From: Acidobacteriota bacterium
GTDB taxonomy: Bacteria; Acidobacteriota; Aminicenantia; Aminicenantales; Aminicenantaceae
NCBI GenBank assembly: GCA_030609975.1
Contig: JAUWSR010000042.1
Location: 1 to 16,252, forward strand
Length of the DNA: 16,252 nucleotides
Direction: 5' to 3'
Both the position numbers and the translations under genes were made by a program. Of this stretch, positions 1 through 4,978 are shown piece by piece. How positions within the stretch are numbered: position 1 is the first letter of the stretch; the number at the start of each line of letters is the position of its first letter. The notes under the pieces were generated by a model that did no database searches, was not told the origin of the DNA, and saw only the letters and a list, made by a program, of their open reading frames with translations.

Positions 1-56
1 AAGATGAAGACGGTTACCAATACATAAAACGTTACAAAGTCAGCTGGCATTACTGA
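1..56 (+). CDS. C-terminal tail of a 6-bladed beta-propeller protein (5' end outside window)
   Basis: The reading frame beginning at base 3 ends at the TGA at 54-56 and encodes DEDGYQYIKRYKVSWHY. This closely resembles the end of the propeller remnant at 330-698 (DEETGDEIVQRYKIKNWDQ). The pattern acidic run, RYK, aromatic stop region is typical of the last blade of secreted 6-bladed beta-propeller proteins that are common in Aminicenantes and Bacteroidota. Only 17 residues are visible, so whether the gene is intact upstream cannot be judged. Its stop codon lies inside the first copy of a short repeat found again at 289 and 695. Confidence 0.5.
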   Translation, partial: DEDGYQYIKRYKVSWHY

Positions 57-84
57 CCCACCCCAACTAGAAGCCAAAGAGCCG
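53..84 (+). repeat. Joint repeat, copy 1
   Basis: The sequence CTGACCCACC, a variable 6-base stretch, then GAAGCCAAAGAGC occurs here, at 289-320 and, more diverged, at 695-724. Each copy begins at a TGA at or near the end of a propeller or VWFA remnant. The three copies mark the joints of the array at 1-1952. Confidence 0.7.
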
Positions 85-90
85 GGTTGA

Positions 91-267
91 CCTGCCCCCA
101 ATCATTGTGCCGCTTTCCAAAGAGCTGCCGATGCATCAGAAAATTATTATCTGCTCTACTATTCTCCGAAAGATTACAAATCAGACGGAACCTTCAGAAA
201 TATCAAGGTTAAGGTCAAGGGGAAGAATTATAGAATACTTCATCGTGCCGGGTATCTGGCAGATTGA
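91..267 (+). pseudogene. C-terminal remnant of a VWFA-related domain protein
   Basis: After an in-frame TGA at 88-90, the frame through 112-267 encodes a tail beginning AFQRAADASENYYLLYYSPK and ending HRAGYLAD before TGA 265-267. Aligned by eye to the last 51 residues of the intact gene at 783-1952 (AFEVAAKASEHYYLLYYSPK ... HRGGYFAD), about 36 of 51 positions are identical. It has no start codon or N-terminal domain, so it is a truncated paralogue. A frame starting with TTG at 107 also spans this region but does not give the conserved protein and is a shadow. The remnant sits between two joint repeats, which suggests that recombination removed the rest of the gene. Confidence 0.75.
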
Positions 268-288
268 ACGGGCACTTATTTGTATTAA

Positions 289-320
289 CTGACCCACCAG
301 ACCTGGAAGCCAAAGAGCTG
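289..320 (+). repeat. Joint repeat, copy 2
   Basis: CTGACCCACC-N6-GAAGCCAAAGAGC, nearly identical to copy 1 (53-84). Here it follows the VWFA remnant rather than a propeller tail. The preceding bases (attaactga) resemble those before copy 3 (aaactga), as expected if a propeller gene between the two was deleted up to its stop codon. Confidence 0.7.
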
Positions 321-329
321 GATAATTGA

Positions 330-698
330 CACCAGAGCCTTGGGATTCTAAAATATAAGAAAGTTTATGATGATGCAGAGGGGATGGATAATGAATTCAA
401 GAGTTTTTATTATTCCAATTACATTAATATGCCTTTTTTCTATTCGATATTGACGGATTCTGAGGGACGCATCTATATTCAGACAAACACAGAAGATTTG
501 GAGCCTACCCAATTGAGACCGTATGATATATTCAGTCGAAGCGGCTATTACTTGTATAAGACATTCCTTGCGATTCACCCCGAAGTTATTAAAGGCGGCT
601 TCCTGTACACTCGGACCCGGGATGAGGAAACTGGTGACGAAATAGTTCAGAGATACAAAATCAAAAACTGGGATCAGATAAAAACAGGAATAAACTGA
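330..698 (+). pseudogene. C-terminal remnant of a 6-bladed beta-propeller protein
   Basis: The frame is open from just after the TGA at 327-329 to the TGA at 696-698. It encodes LGILKYKKVYDDAEGMDNEF at its start, then a blade-like stretch with ILTDSEGRIYIQT, YDIFSRSGYYLYK and VIKGGFLYTRTRDEETG. The pattern 'TDSEGRIYI ... DIFSRSGYYLYK ... VIKGGFLYT ... RYKI' is characteristic of the final blades of secreted 6-bladed propellers. Full members are usually about 350-400 residues; only about 120 remain. The ATG at 384 has no properly spaced ribosome binding site, and homology continues upstream of it, so this is a 5'-truncated gene, not a small gene. Its first 37 bases are repeated at 2013-2050. 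Confidence 0.65.
341..377 (+). repeat. Direct repeat, copy A (partner at 2013-2050)
   Basis: TTGGGATTCTAAA, a short variable part, then GAAAGTTTATGATGATGCAG occurs here and again at 2013-2050. In this copy it is the first visible coding sequence of the propeller remnant. The two copies bracket the intact VWFA gene, so recombination between them could delete or duplicate it. Confidence 0.75.
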
Positions 699-724
699 TC
701 CACCACACCCGGAAGCCAAAAGGC
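695..724 (+). repeat. Joint repeat, copy 3
   Basis: CTGATCCACC-N6-GGAAGCCAAA is the most diverged of the three copies. It contains the stop codon of the propeller remnant and lies just upstream of the promoter of the intact VWFA gene. Confidence 0.6.
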
Positions 725-735
725 TTATGCTTGCC

Positions 736-764
736 TTGAAAGCTTGGGAGGCATATTTTATACT
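736..764 (+). promoter_or_regulatory. Sigma-70-like promoter for the VWFA gene
   Basis: TTGAAA (736-741), a 17-base spacer, and TATACT (759-764). The -10 matches the consensus at five of six positions. The predicted transcript start near 771 leaves a very short leader that still contains the AGAAGGGA binding site at 772-779. Two other promoters in the window have the same -35 and spacer length. Confidence 0.55.
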
Positions 765-782
765 CAAAGGCAGAAGGGAACA

Positions 783-1952
783 ATGATCAATAAGGCCTTT
801 CTCATATTTGCATGCCTTTTCCTCGTATTATCTCAACAAGCCCAAGAAATTCAACATGAAGCAGTCGCAGTCAATATCGAAGTTCCAGTACGTGTATATG
901 ATGGCACCACATTTATTGACACTTTAAGGATTGATGACTTTGAAGTCTATGAGGATGGAGAGCTGCAAAAGGTCGAAGCAGTCTATCTGATCAAAAAAAC
1001 AACTGTGGAAAAAGAAGAAGGAGAAAAGAAATACAATCCGGAAGTCAGCCGCAATTTCACCCTCATATTCATTTTGACCGACTATCTTCCCAAAGTGAGA
1101 GAAGGGCTGGAATATTTCTTTGATAATGTCTTTTTAGAAACAGATACACTTTCCGTGGTGACGCCCATAAAGCCATACAATCTGAAGAGAGAAGTTCTTG
1201 CCAAACTTTCTAGAGAGGGGATTAAAGAACAGCTCAACAGTCTTTTGCGGAAAGATATAATTCTCGGCAATACAGAATACAAGAGCATCCTGAGAGATCT
1301 TAAGAGGTATGCTGGAGCTCAAGACGAACAAAACTATGCCTTTGCCATGGCCAGGTTTGAAAAAATTCGCCACATCGAACAGAAGAGTCTGGAGGATTTT
1401 TCCCGGTTTTTAAAGGCAAAAGAAGGTCAGAAATTCGTTTTCTTATTCTATCAACAGGAACTGGTTCCTTATCTAGAGGCAGATATCCTTGTCTCTCCAA
1501 ATCCCAGTGAGGATTTAAATTGGCTTTTGCCGGGATCTAAGGAGCCGTTTCTTAACACTTATTTTGAACACATCACCTTTGATGTGGAAGCAATCAAACA
1601 AATGTATTCCGATTCTTCGATTGCGCTTCATTTTTTATATATAAAAAGCCCCCTTGGTGTAGATACCGGCGGAATGACTCTGCCTACAAATCCGGGCGCG
1701 AGATATATTGAAAAATCTGGAACGATATTTAAGGCCTTTGAAGAGATGGCTAATACAACGGGGGGCATCATATCTTCCACAGCCAATATTCCCTATGCTT
1801 TTGAAGTCGCAGCAAAGGCCTCTGAACATTATTATCTTCTATATTATTCCCCTAAAAACTACAAAACTGATGGGAAGTTTAAAAACATTGAAGTTAAAGT
1901 GAAGGGCGGAAGATACAAGATTACGCATAGAGGCGGATATTTTGCAGATTGA
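783..1952 (+). CDS. Secreted VWFA-related domain protein (TIGR03436-like)
   Basis: A 389-residue protein. The ATG at 783 is preferred over an upstream TTG at 744 because AGAAGGGA lies 3-10 bases before it and translation then opens with a clean signal peptide (MINK, a hydrophobic run, cleavage near QQA-QE). Residues about 27-70 carry the family signature VNIEVPVRVYDG ... IDDFEVYEDGELQKVEAVY. The centre begins with a Rossmann-like strand NFTLIFILTDY, and the C-terminus has YYLLYYSP with IEVKVK. This architecture is that of the acidobacterial VWFA-related family, whose function is not established. The metal site is degenerate: where the family normally has DxSxS after the first strand, this protein reads TDYLP. 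It is the only intact member of a local array of decayed relatives. Function remains unknown; an exported binding or surface role is likely. Confidence 0.8.
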   Translation: MINKAFLIFACLFLVLSQQAQEIQHEAVAVNIEVPVRVYDGTTFIDTLRIDDFEVYEDGELQKVEAVYLIKKTTVEKEEGEKKYNPEVSRNFTLIFILTDYLPKVREGLEYFFDNVFLETDTLSVVTPIKPYNLKREVLAKLSREGIKEQLNSLLRKDIILGNTEYKSILRDLKRYAGAQDEQNYAFAMARFEKIRHIEQKSLEDFSRFLKAKEGQKFVFLFYQQELVPYLEADILVSPNPSEDLNWLLPGSKEPFLNTYFEHITFDVEAIKQMYSDSSIALHFLYIKSPLGVDTGGMTLPTNPGARYIEKSGTIFKAFEEMANTTGGIISSTANIPYAFEVAAKASEHYYLLYYSPKNYKTDGKFKNIEVKVKGGRYKITHRGGYFAD

Positions 1953-2012
1953 TTAAGCATCATTTTAGGAATAAAAACATATACACATCCTATCGAATTG
2001 ACATCATAGCTT

Positions 2013-2050
2013 TGGGATTCTAAACTGAGGGAAAGTTTATGATGATGCAG
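2013..2050 (+). repeat. Direct repeat, copy B (partner at 341-377)
   Basis: TTGGGATTCTAAA and GAAAGTTTATGATGATGCAG match copy A, with a short variable stretch between them. In the frame used by copy A this copy reads GIL, one residue, stop, GKVYDDA, so the propeller frame is interrupted here. Confidence 0.75.
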
Positions 2051-2133
2051 GAGCTTTGAAATTTATTGGCCTGGATTATTCGCGAGTTGAGATTGCCTTA
2101 AAAAGAGCAATGAGTTTATTAGAGGAAAGTTGA
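2029..2133 (+). pseudogene. 35-codon C-terminal gene fragment of unknown family
   Basis: Following the in-frame stop at 2026-2028, a short frame reads GKVYDDAGALKFIGLDYSRV, then EIALKRAMSLLEES, ending at TGA 2131-2133. The first seven codons come from the direct repeat shared with the propeller remnant. The remainder looks like a helical C-terminus joined to it. I do not recognise the family. There is no plausible start codon or ribosome binding site. It is best read as the junction-derived tail of a lost gene. Confidence 0.35.
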
Positions 2134-2156
2134 AATAAAGATTTGCCATATTTCAA
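2130..2156. promoter_or_regulatory. Operator-like palindrome 1 upstream of the Fic gene
   Basis: TTGAAATA (2130-2137), 11 bases, TATTTCAA (2149-2156), with perfect 8-base arms. The predicted -35 of the Fic promoter (TTGCCA, 2143-2148) lies in its central spacer. The same arms and the same 11-base spacing recur at 2171-2197, with a 41-base offset. Confidence 0.6.
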
Positions 2157-2171
2157 TTTATTGCTTAAACT
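2143..2171 (+). promoter_or_regulatory. Predicted promoter of the Fic gene
   Basis: TTGCCA (2143-2148), a 17-base spacer, TAAACT (2166-2171). The -35 differs from TTGACA at one position and the -10 matches four of six. The predicted start of transcription near 2178 falls in palindrome 2, so a protein bound to both palindromes would cover the -35 and the start site. Confidence 0.5.
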
Positions 2172-2199
2172 TGAAATAAGTTAAATTCTTATTTCAAGT
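2169..2199. promoter_or_regulatory. Operator-like palindrome 2 upstream of the Fic gene
   Basis: ACTTGAAATAAG (2169-2180) and CTTATTTCAAGT (2188-2199) are perfect 12-base inverted arms around a 7-base centre. The core TTGAAATA-N11-TATTTCAA (2171-2197) is the same as palindrome 1. It covers the predicted transcription start and ends 17 bases before the preferred ATG at 2217. As RNA it could also fold into a hairpin next to the start codon. Confidence 0.65.
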
Positions 2200-2216
2200 A
2201 ATTTTTGTGCAATACA

Positions 2217-3365
2217 ATGAAGAAAAAAGCATTTGTCGCAGGTAAATACACAAGTAACTATTATAAAGGAAAAAATCTGTATGATAGTTATAGTCCTTCA
2301 CGCATAAACAAGTCCTTTGATTGGGATGATAAAAAAATTGATGTTTTATTAGAAGAAGCAGTGAGGCTGCTGGGAGAATTAAATGCATATTCAAAACAGA
2401 TCCCAGATGTCAATTTTTTTATTCAGATGCATGTGATTAAAGAAGCAACAAAATCAAGTCGTATTGAAGGAACCAGGACAGAAATAGATGAGGTTTTATT
2501 GCCAGAACAGGAGATATTGCCAGAAAATCGAGATGACTGGTTTGAAGTCCAGAACTATATCAAGGCTATAAATTATTCTGTCAAACAACTGGAAAAACTA
2601 CCTTTATGTATGCGTTTGCTAATGAAAACACATAAAATCCTTCTTTCTGGAGTAAGGGGAGAAAAAAAACAAAGAGGAGAAATCAGAAGTAGTCAAAACT
2701 GGATAGGTGGATCAAGCCTTAATGATGCATTTTTCATTCCGCCTCACCATAATCTCGTCCCTGAGCTATTAAGTGATTTGGAGAATTTTTGGCATAATTC
2801 AGACCTCAATATCCCATCGCTTATAAACGTAGCTATGACACATTATCAGTTTGAAACCATTCATCCATTTTTAGATGGAAATGGAAGGATTGGTCGGCTT
2901 TTAATTACTCTGCAATTAATCTACTACGGGTTTTTAAAAAAACCAACTTTTTATATCTCGGACTTTTTTGAAAGGAATCGTAATTCTTATTATGATTCGC
3001 TCTCTTCAGTTCGTACAACAAATAATATTGAACAATGGATAAAGATGTTTTTAGCAGGAACAATTGAGACAGCAACTAATGGAATTGAAACGTTTGAACG
3101 GATTGTCGATTTACGCAGTGCTTATGAACAAAAGATTATGACCTTCGGGCGGCAAGCAAAGTTGTCTCAAAAGATGCTACTACAAATGTTCTCAACGCCA
3201 GTTATAAGTGTTCCCATAATTAGCCAGCGACTTAATGTTGCCTATAATACTGCCAATAGTATTATTAAGAAATTTATTGAAGAAGATATTTTGAGGGAAA
3301 TTACTGGATATTCGCGAAATCGACTTTTTCTGTTATGGGAATATCTATCACTATTTAAAGATTAA
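2217..3365 (+). CDS. Fic family protein (AMP-transferase) with C-terminal winged helix
   Basis: A 382-residue protein if started at ATG 2217; a TTG at 2205 is the only longer option and neither has a clear Shine-Dalgarno. Fic enzymes transfer AMP from ATP to hydroxyl groups of target proteins. Residues about 1-100 match the Fic N-terminal region, with the self-inhibitory helix motif SSRIEG at 80-85 (S/TxxxE-G/N). The catalytic motif HPFLDGNGRIGR is complete at 216-227, preceded by the flap segment GGSSLNDAFFIPP. Residues about 315-380 form a winged helix-turn-helix (ISQRLNVAYNTANSIIKKF). The inhibitory helix is in cis, so no antitoxin partner is needed and none is seen. The gene is visibly more AT-rich than the genes downstream, suggesting transfer. 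The winged helix and the paired palindromes upstream fit self-regulation. Confidence 0.93.
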   Translation: MKKKAFVAGKYTSNYYKGKNLYDSYSPSRINKSFDWDDKKIDVLLEEAVRLLGELNAYSKQIPDVNFFIQMHVIKEATKSSRIEGTRTEIDEVLLPEQEILPENRDDWFEVQNYIKAINYSVKQLEKLPLCMRLLMKTHKILLSGVRGEKKQRGEIRSSQNWIGGSSLNDAFFIPPHHNLVPELLSDLENFWHNSDLNIPSLINVAMTHYQFETIHPFLDGNGRIGRLLITLQLIYYGFLKKPTFYISDFFERNRNSYYDSLSSVRTTNNIEQWIKMFLAGTIETATNGIETFERIVDLRSAYEQKIMTFGRQAKLSQKMLLQMFSTPVISVPIISQRLNVAYNTANSIIKKFIEEDILREITGYSRNRLFLLWEYLSLFKD

Positions 3366-3578
3366 ATTTATCCCCCAAAGTAAAAAACTAGCAATTCCTC
3401 ACCATTTGTTTCCTTCAAAAAGAATTTCGGTATCGCTCATTAGGAATAGTAGGGAATGGATTTGCCGCTTTTCTGGAGATCATGGAACAATTCCTTCAGC
3501 TCTATTTTTGTATTCTATCCACGGGGATCATTATTTTTTTAAAAATAGGACCGTCCCCTATTCTGGGCAATCCCTAGC
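3366..3578. other. Intergenic region without a convincing gene
   Basis: Between the Fic stop and the next promoter. A 61-codon frame (3392-3574) is open, but it has no suitable start or ribosome binding site and runs through the REP-like palindrome at 3541-3566. No terminator hairpin followed by a T-run is evident after the Fic gene. Base composition changes from AT-rich to more balanced across this stretch. Confidence 0.5.
3541..3566. repeat. REP-like short palindrome
   Basis: AATAGG (3544-3549), a 7-base centre ACCGTCC, CCTATT (3557-3562). Read on the minus strand it is AATAGGGGACGGTCCTATT followed by a T-run. From memory, this GGGGACGGTCC-type palindrome is typical of dispersed REP-like elements mobilised by RAYT (IS200-like) transposases. 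No transposase gene is present here, so it would be a stand-alone element. Confidence 0.4.
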
Positions 3579-3607
3579 TTGAAACGCCGAAGTGTTTTGA
3601 ATAAGAT
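3579..3607 (+). promoter_or_regulatory. Predicted promoter of the Gfo/Idh/MocA-HEAT unit
   Basis: TTGAAA (3579-3584), a 17-base spacer and TAAGAT (3602-3607). Predicted transcription start is near 3614, about 30 bases before the chosen ATG at 3645. The -35 and spacer equal those at 736 and 7187. Confidence 0.5.
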
Positions 3608-3644
3608 AGGCGTGTGATTCAAGTCTATTGAGGTGAAAACTGAT

Positions 3645-4970
3645 ATGGGAAAAACTCCAGAAAAAATCAACCGCAGACAATTTGTAAAACGTCTTTCTCT
3701 GGCGGCAGCCGGAGCAGCCGGTTTTCCGGCTATCGTCCCAGCCTCGGTCTTTGGCCGGTCGGGTGCGCCCCCTCCCAGCGACCGTATCGTCATGGCAGGG
3801 ATCGGATTCGGTATGCAGGGTATCCCCAATATGCGGTCCTTGCTGAACAAAGACGAGGTTCAATGGGTGGCGGTGTGTGATCTGGATAAAGAACACCTGA
3901 AACGTGCCCAGGACATCGTGGACGAATTCTATGGAAATACGAGCTGTGCCACCTACCACGATTATCGTGAGCTGTATCAGAGAGGCGACCTGGACGCTGT
4001 TTCCATCGCCGTCCCGGACCACTGGCATGCCATCCTGTCTATTGCTGCCGTCCAAACGGGACTGGACATCTTTGCAGAAAAACCCCTGACTCACAGCTTG
4101 CGGGAGGGTCGCGCCCTCTGCAACGCTGTCAAAAGCTACGGCCGAATCTGGCAAACCGGAAGCTGGCAGCGTTCGGTGGCCAATTTTCATCATGCCGCCC
4201 AACTGGTGCGCAACGGGCGTATCGGGAAGATCCTGATGGTGGAGGTCGGCCTTCCCCAGGGCCATCATGATTTTGCCGGCACAGGAGGCCAAGAGACCAT
4301 GGGGCCACCTCCTGCGCACCTGGATTATGATCTCTGGCTGGGGCCTGCTCCTTATGCGCCCTACTGTCCGGCCCGTGTCCACATGAACTGGCGCTGGAAC
4401 CTGGACTTCGGCGGCGGGCAGCTTATGGACTGGGTGGGTCATCATGTGGACATCGCCCATTGGGGGTTAGGCTTTGATTATACCGGACCGGTAGAGATCG
4501 AAGGGAGCGGAGAGTTCACCCGGGCCGGTGTCTGGAATGCACCCACCCGCTATTATCTGCGGGCAAAATATGCGGATGGAACGCCCATGGTTGTGGCGGG
4601 CGGGCATGAAGAGATCCGCAGTGGGACCAAGTGGATCGGCGAACACGGCTGGATCTGGTGTAACCGTGGGGGATTGGAAGCCTATCCCACAAAACTTCTC
4701 GATGAGTTTATCGGGCCGGACGAGAAGCGCCTCACCTACAGCCGGGACCACACCCAGAATTTCCTGGATGGTGTGAAGAGCCGCCGGCCTACGATTGCAC
4801 CTTGTGAGATTGCCCACCGTTCCGCCAGTGTGGGGCATCTGGGTGTCATTGCCATCGAGTTAGGACGGAAGATCAATTTCGATCCGGAGAGTGAGACCAT
4901 CTTGAATGATCCGGAAGCCAACCGTCTTTTGGCGCGTTCTTACCGCAGTCCCTGGCAGCTGCCGCAGTGA
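3645..4970 (+). CDS. Tat-exported Gfo/Idh/MocA family oxidoreductase 1
   Basis: A 441-residue protein from ATG 3645, chosen because GAGGTG lies 9 bases upstream; GTG 3633 is the alternative and would use that GTG itself. The N-terminus has a twin-arginine signal (NRRQFVKRLSLAAAGAAG, RR at 10-11) ending near PASVFG, so the protein is expected to be folded with its nucleotide cofactor before export, as known for Zymomonas glucose-fructose oxidoreductase. The Rossmann loop is GIGFGMQG (52-59). The catalytic lysine motif AEKP is at 144-147 and GHHVDIAHW at 265-273 supplies the active-site His/Asp of the family. The substrate is probably a sugar or sugar derivative but cannot be read from sequence. 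It is followed after 8 bases by the HEAT-repeat gene, so the two are likely co-translated. Confidence 0.9.
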   Translation: MGKTPEKINRRQFVKRLSLAAAGAAGFPAIVPASVFGRSGAPPPSDRIVMAGIGFGMQGIPNMRSLLNKDEVQWVAVCDLDKEHLKRAQDIVDEFYGNTSCATYHDYRELYQRGDLDAVSIAVPDHWHAILSIAAVQTGLDIFAEKPLTHSLREGRALCNAVKSYGRIWQTGSWQRSVANFHHAAQLVRNGRIGKILMVEVGLPQGHHDFAGTGGQETMGPPPAHLDYDLWLGPAPYAPYCPARVHMNWRWNLDFGGGQLMDWVGHHVDIAHWGLGFDYTGPVEIEGSGEFTRAGVWNAPTRYYLRAKYADGTPMVVAGGHEEIRSGTKWIGEHGWIWCNRGGLEAYPTKLLDEFIGPDEKRLTYSRDHTQNFLDGVKSRRPTIAPCEIAHRSASVGHLGVIAIELGRKINFDPESETILNDPEANRLLARSYRSPWQLPQ

Positions 4971-4978
4971 GGTCAAAA

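Noticed and set aside
107..292. 61-codon frame starting at TTG 107
   Set aside because: The conserved VWFA tail is encoded in a different frame over the same bases (112-267), so this frame is a shadow.
2217..3365. Fic as the toxin of a two-gene toxin-antitoxin pair
   Set aside because: The inhibitory SxxxEG helix is within the protein itself, and no small antitoxin gene lies on either side.
3392..3577. Open 61-codon frame between the Fic gene and oxidoreductase 1
   Set aside because: It has no start codon with a ribosome binding site near its beginning, and it runs through the REP-like palindrome. No family was recognised.
3558..4460. 300-codon minus-strand frame opposite oxidoreductase 1
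   Set aside because: The plus-strand frame has clear Gfo/Idh/MocA motifs and a Tat signal. The minus-strand product has no recognisable domain and is low in complexity.
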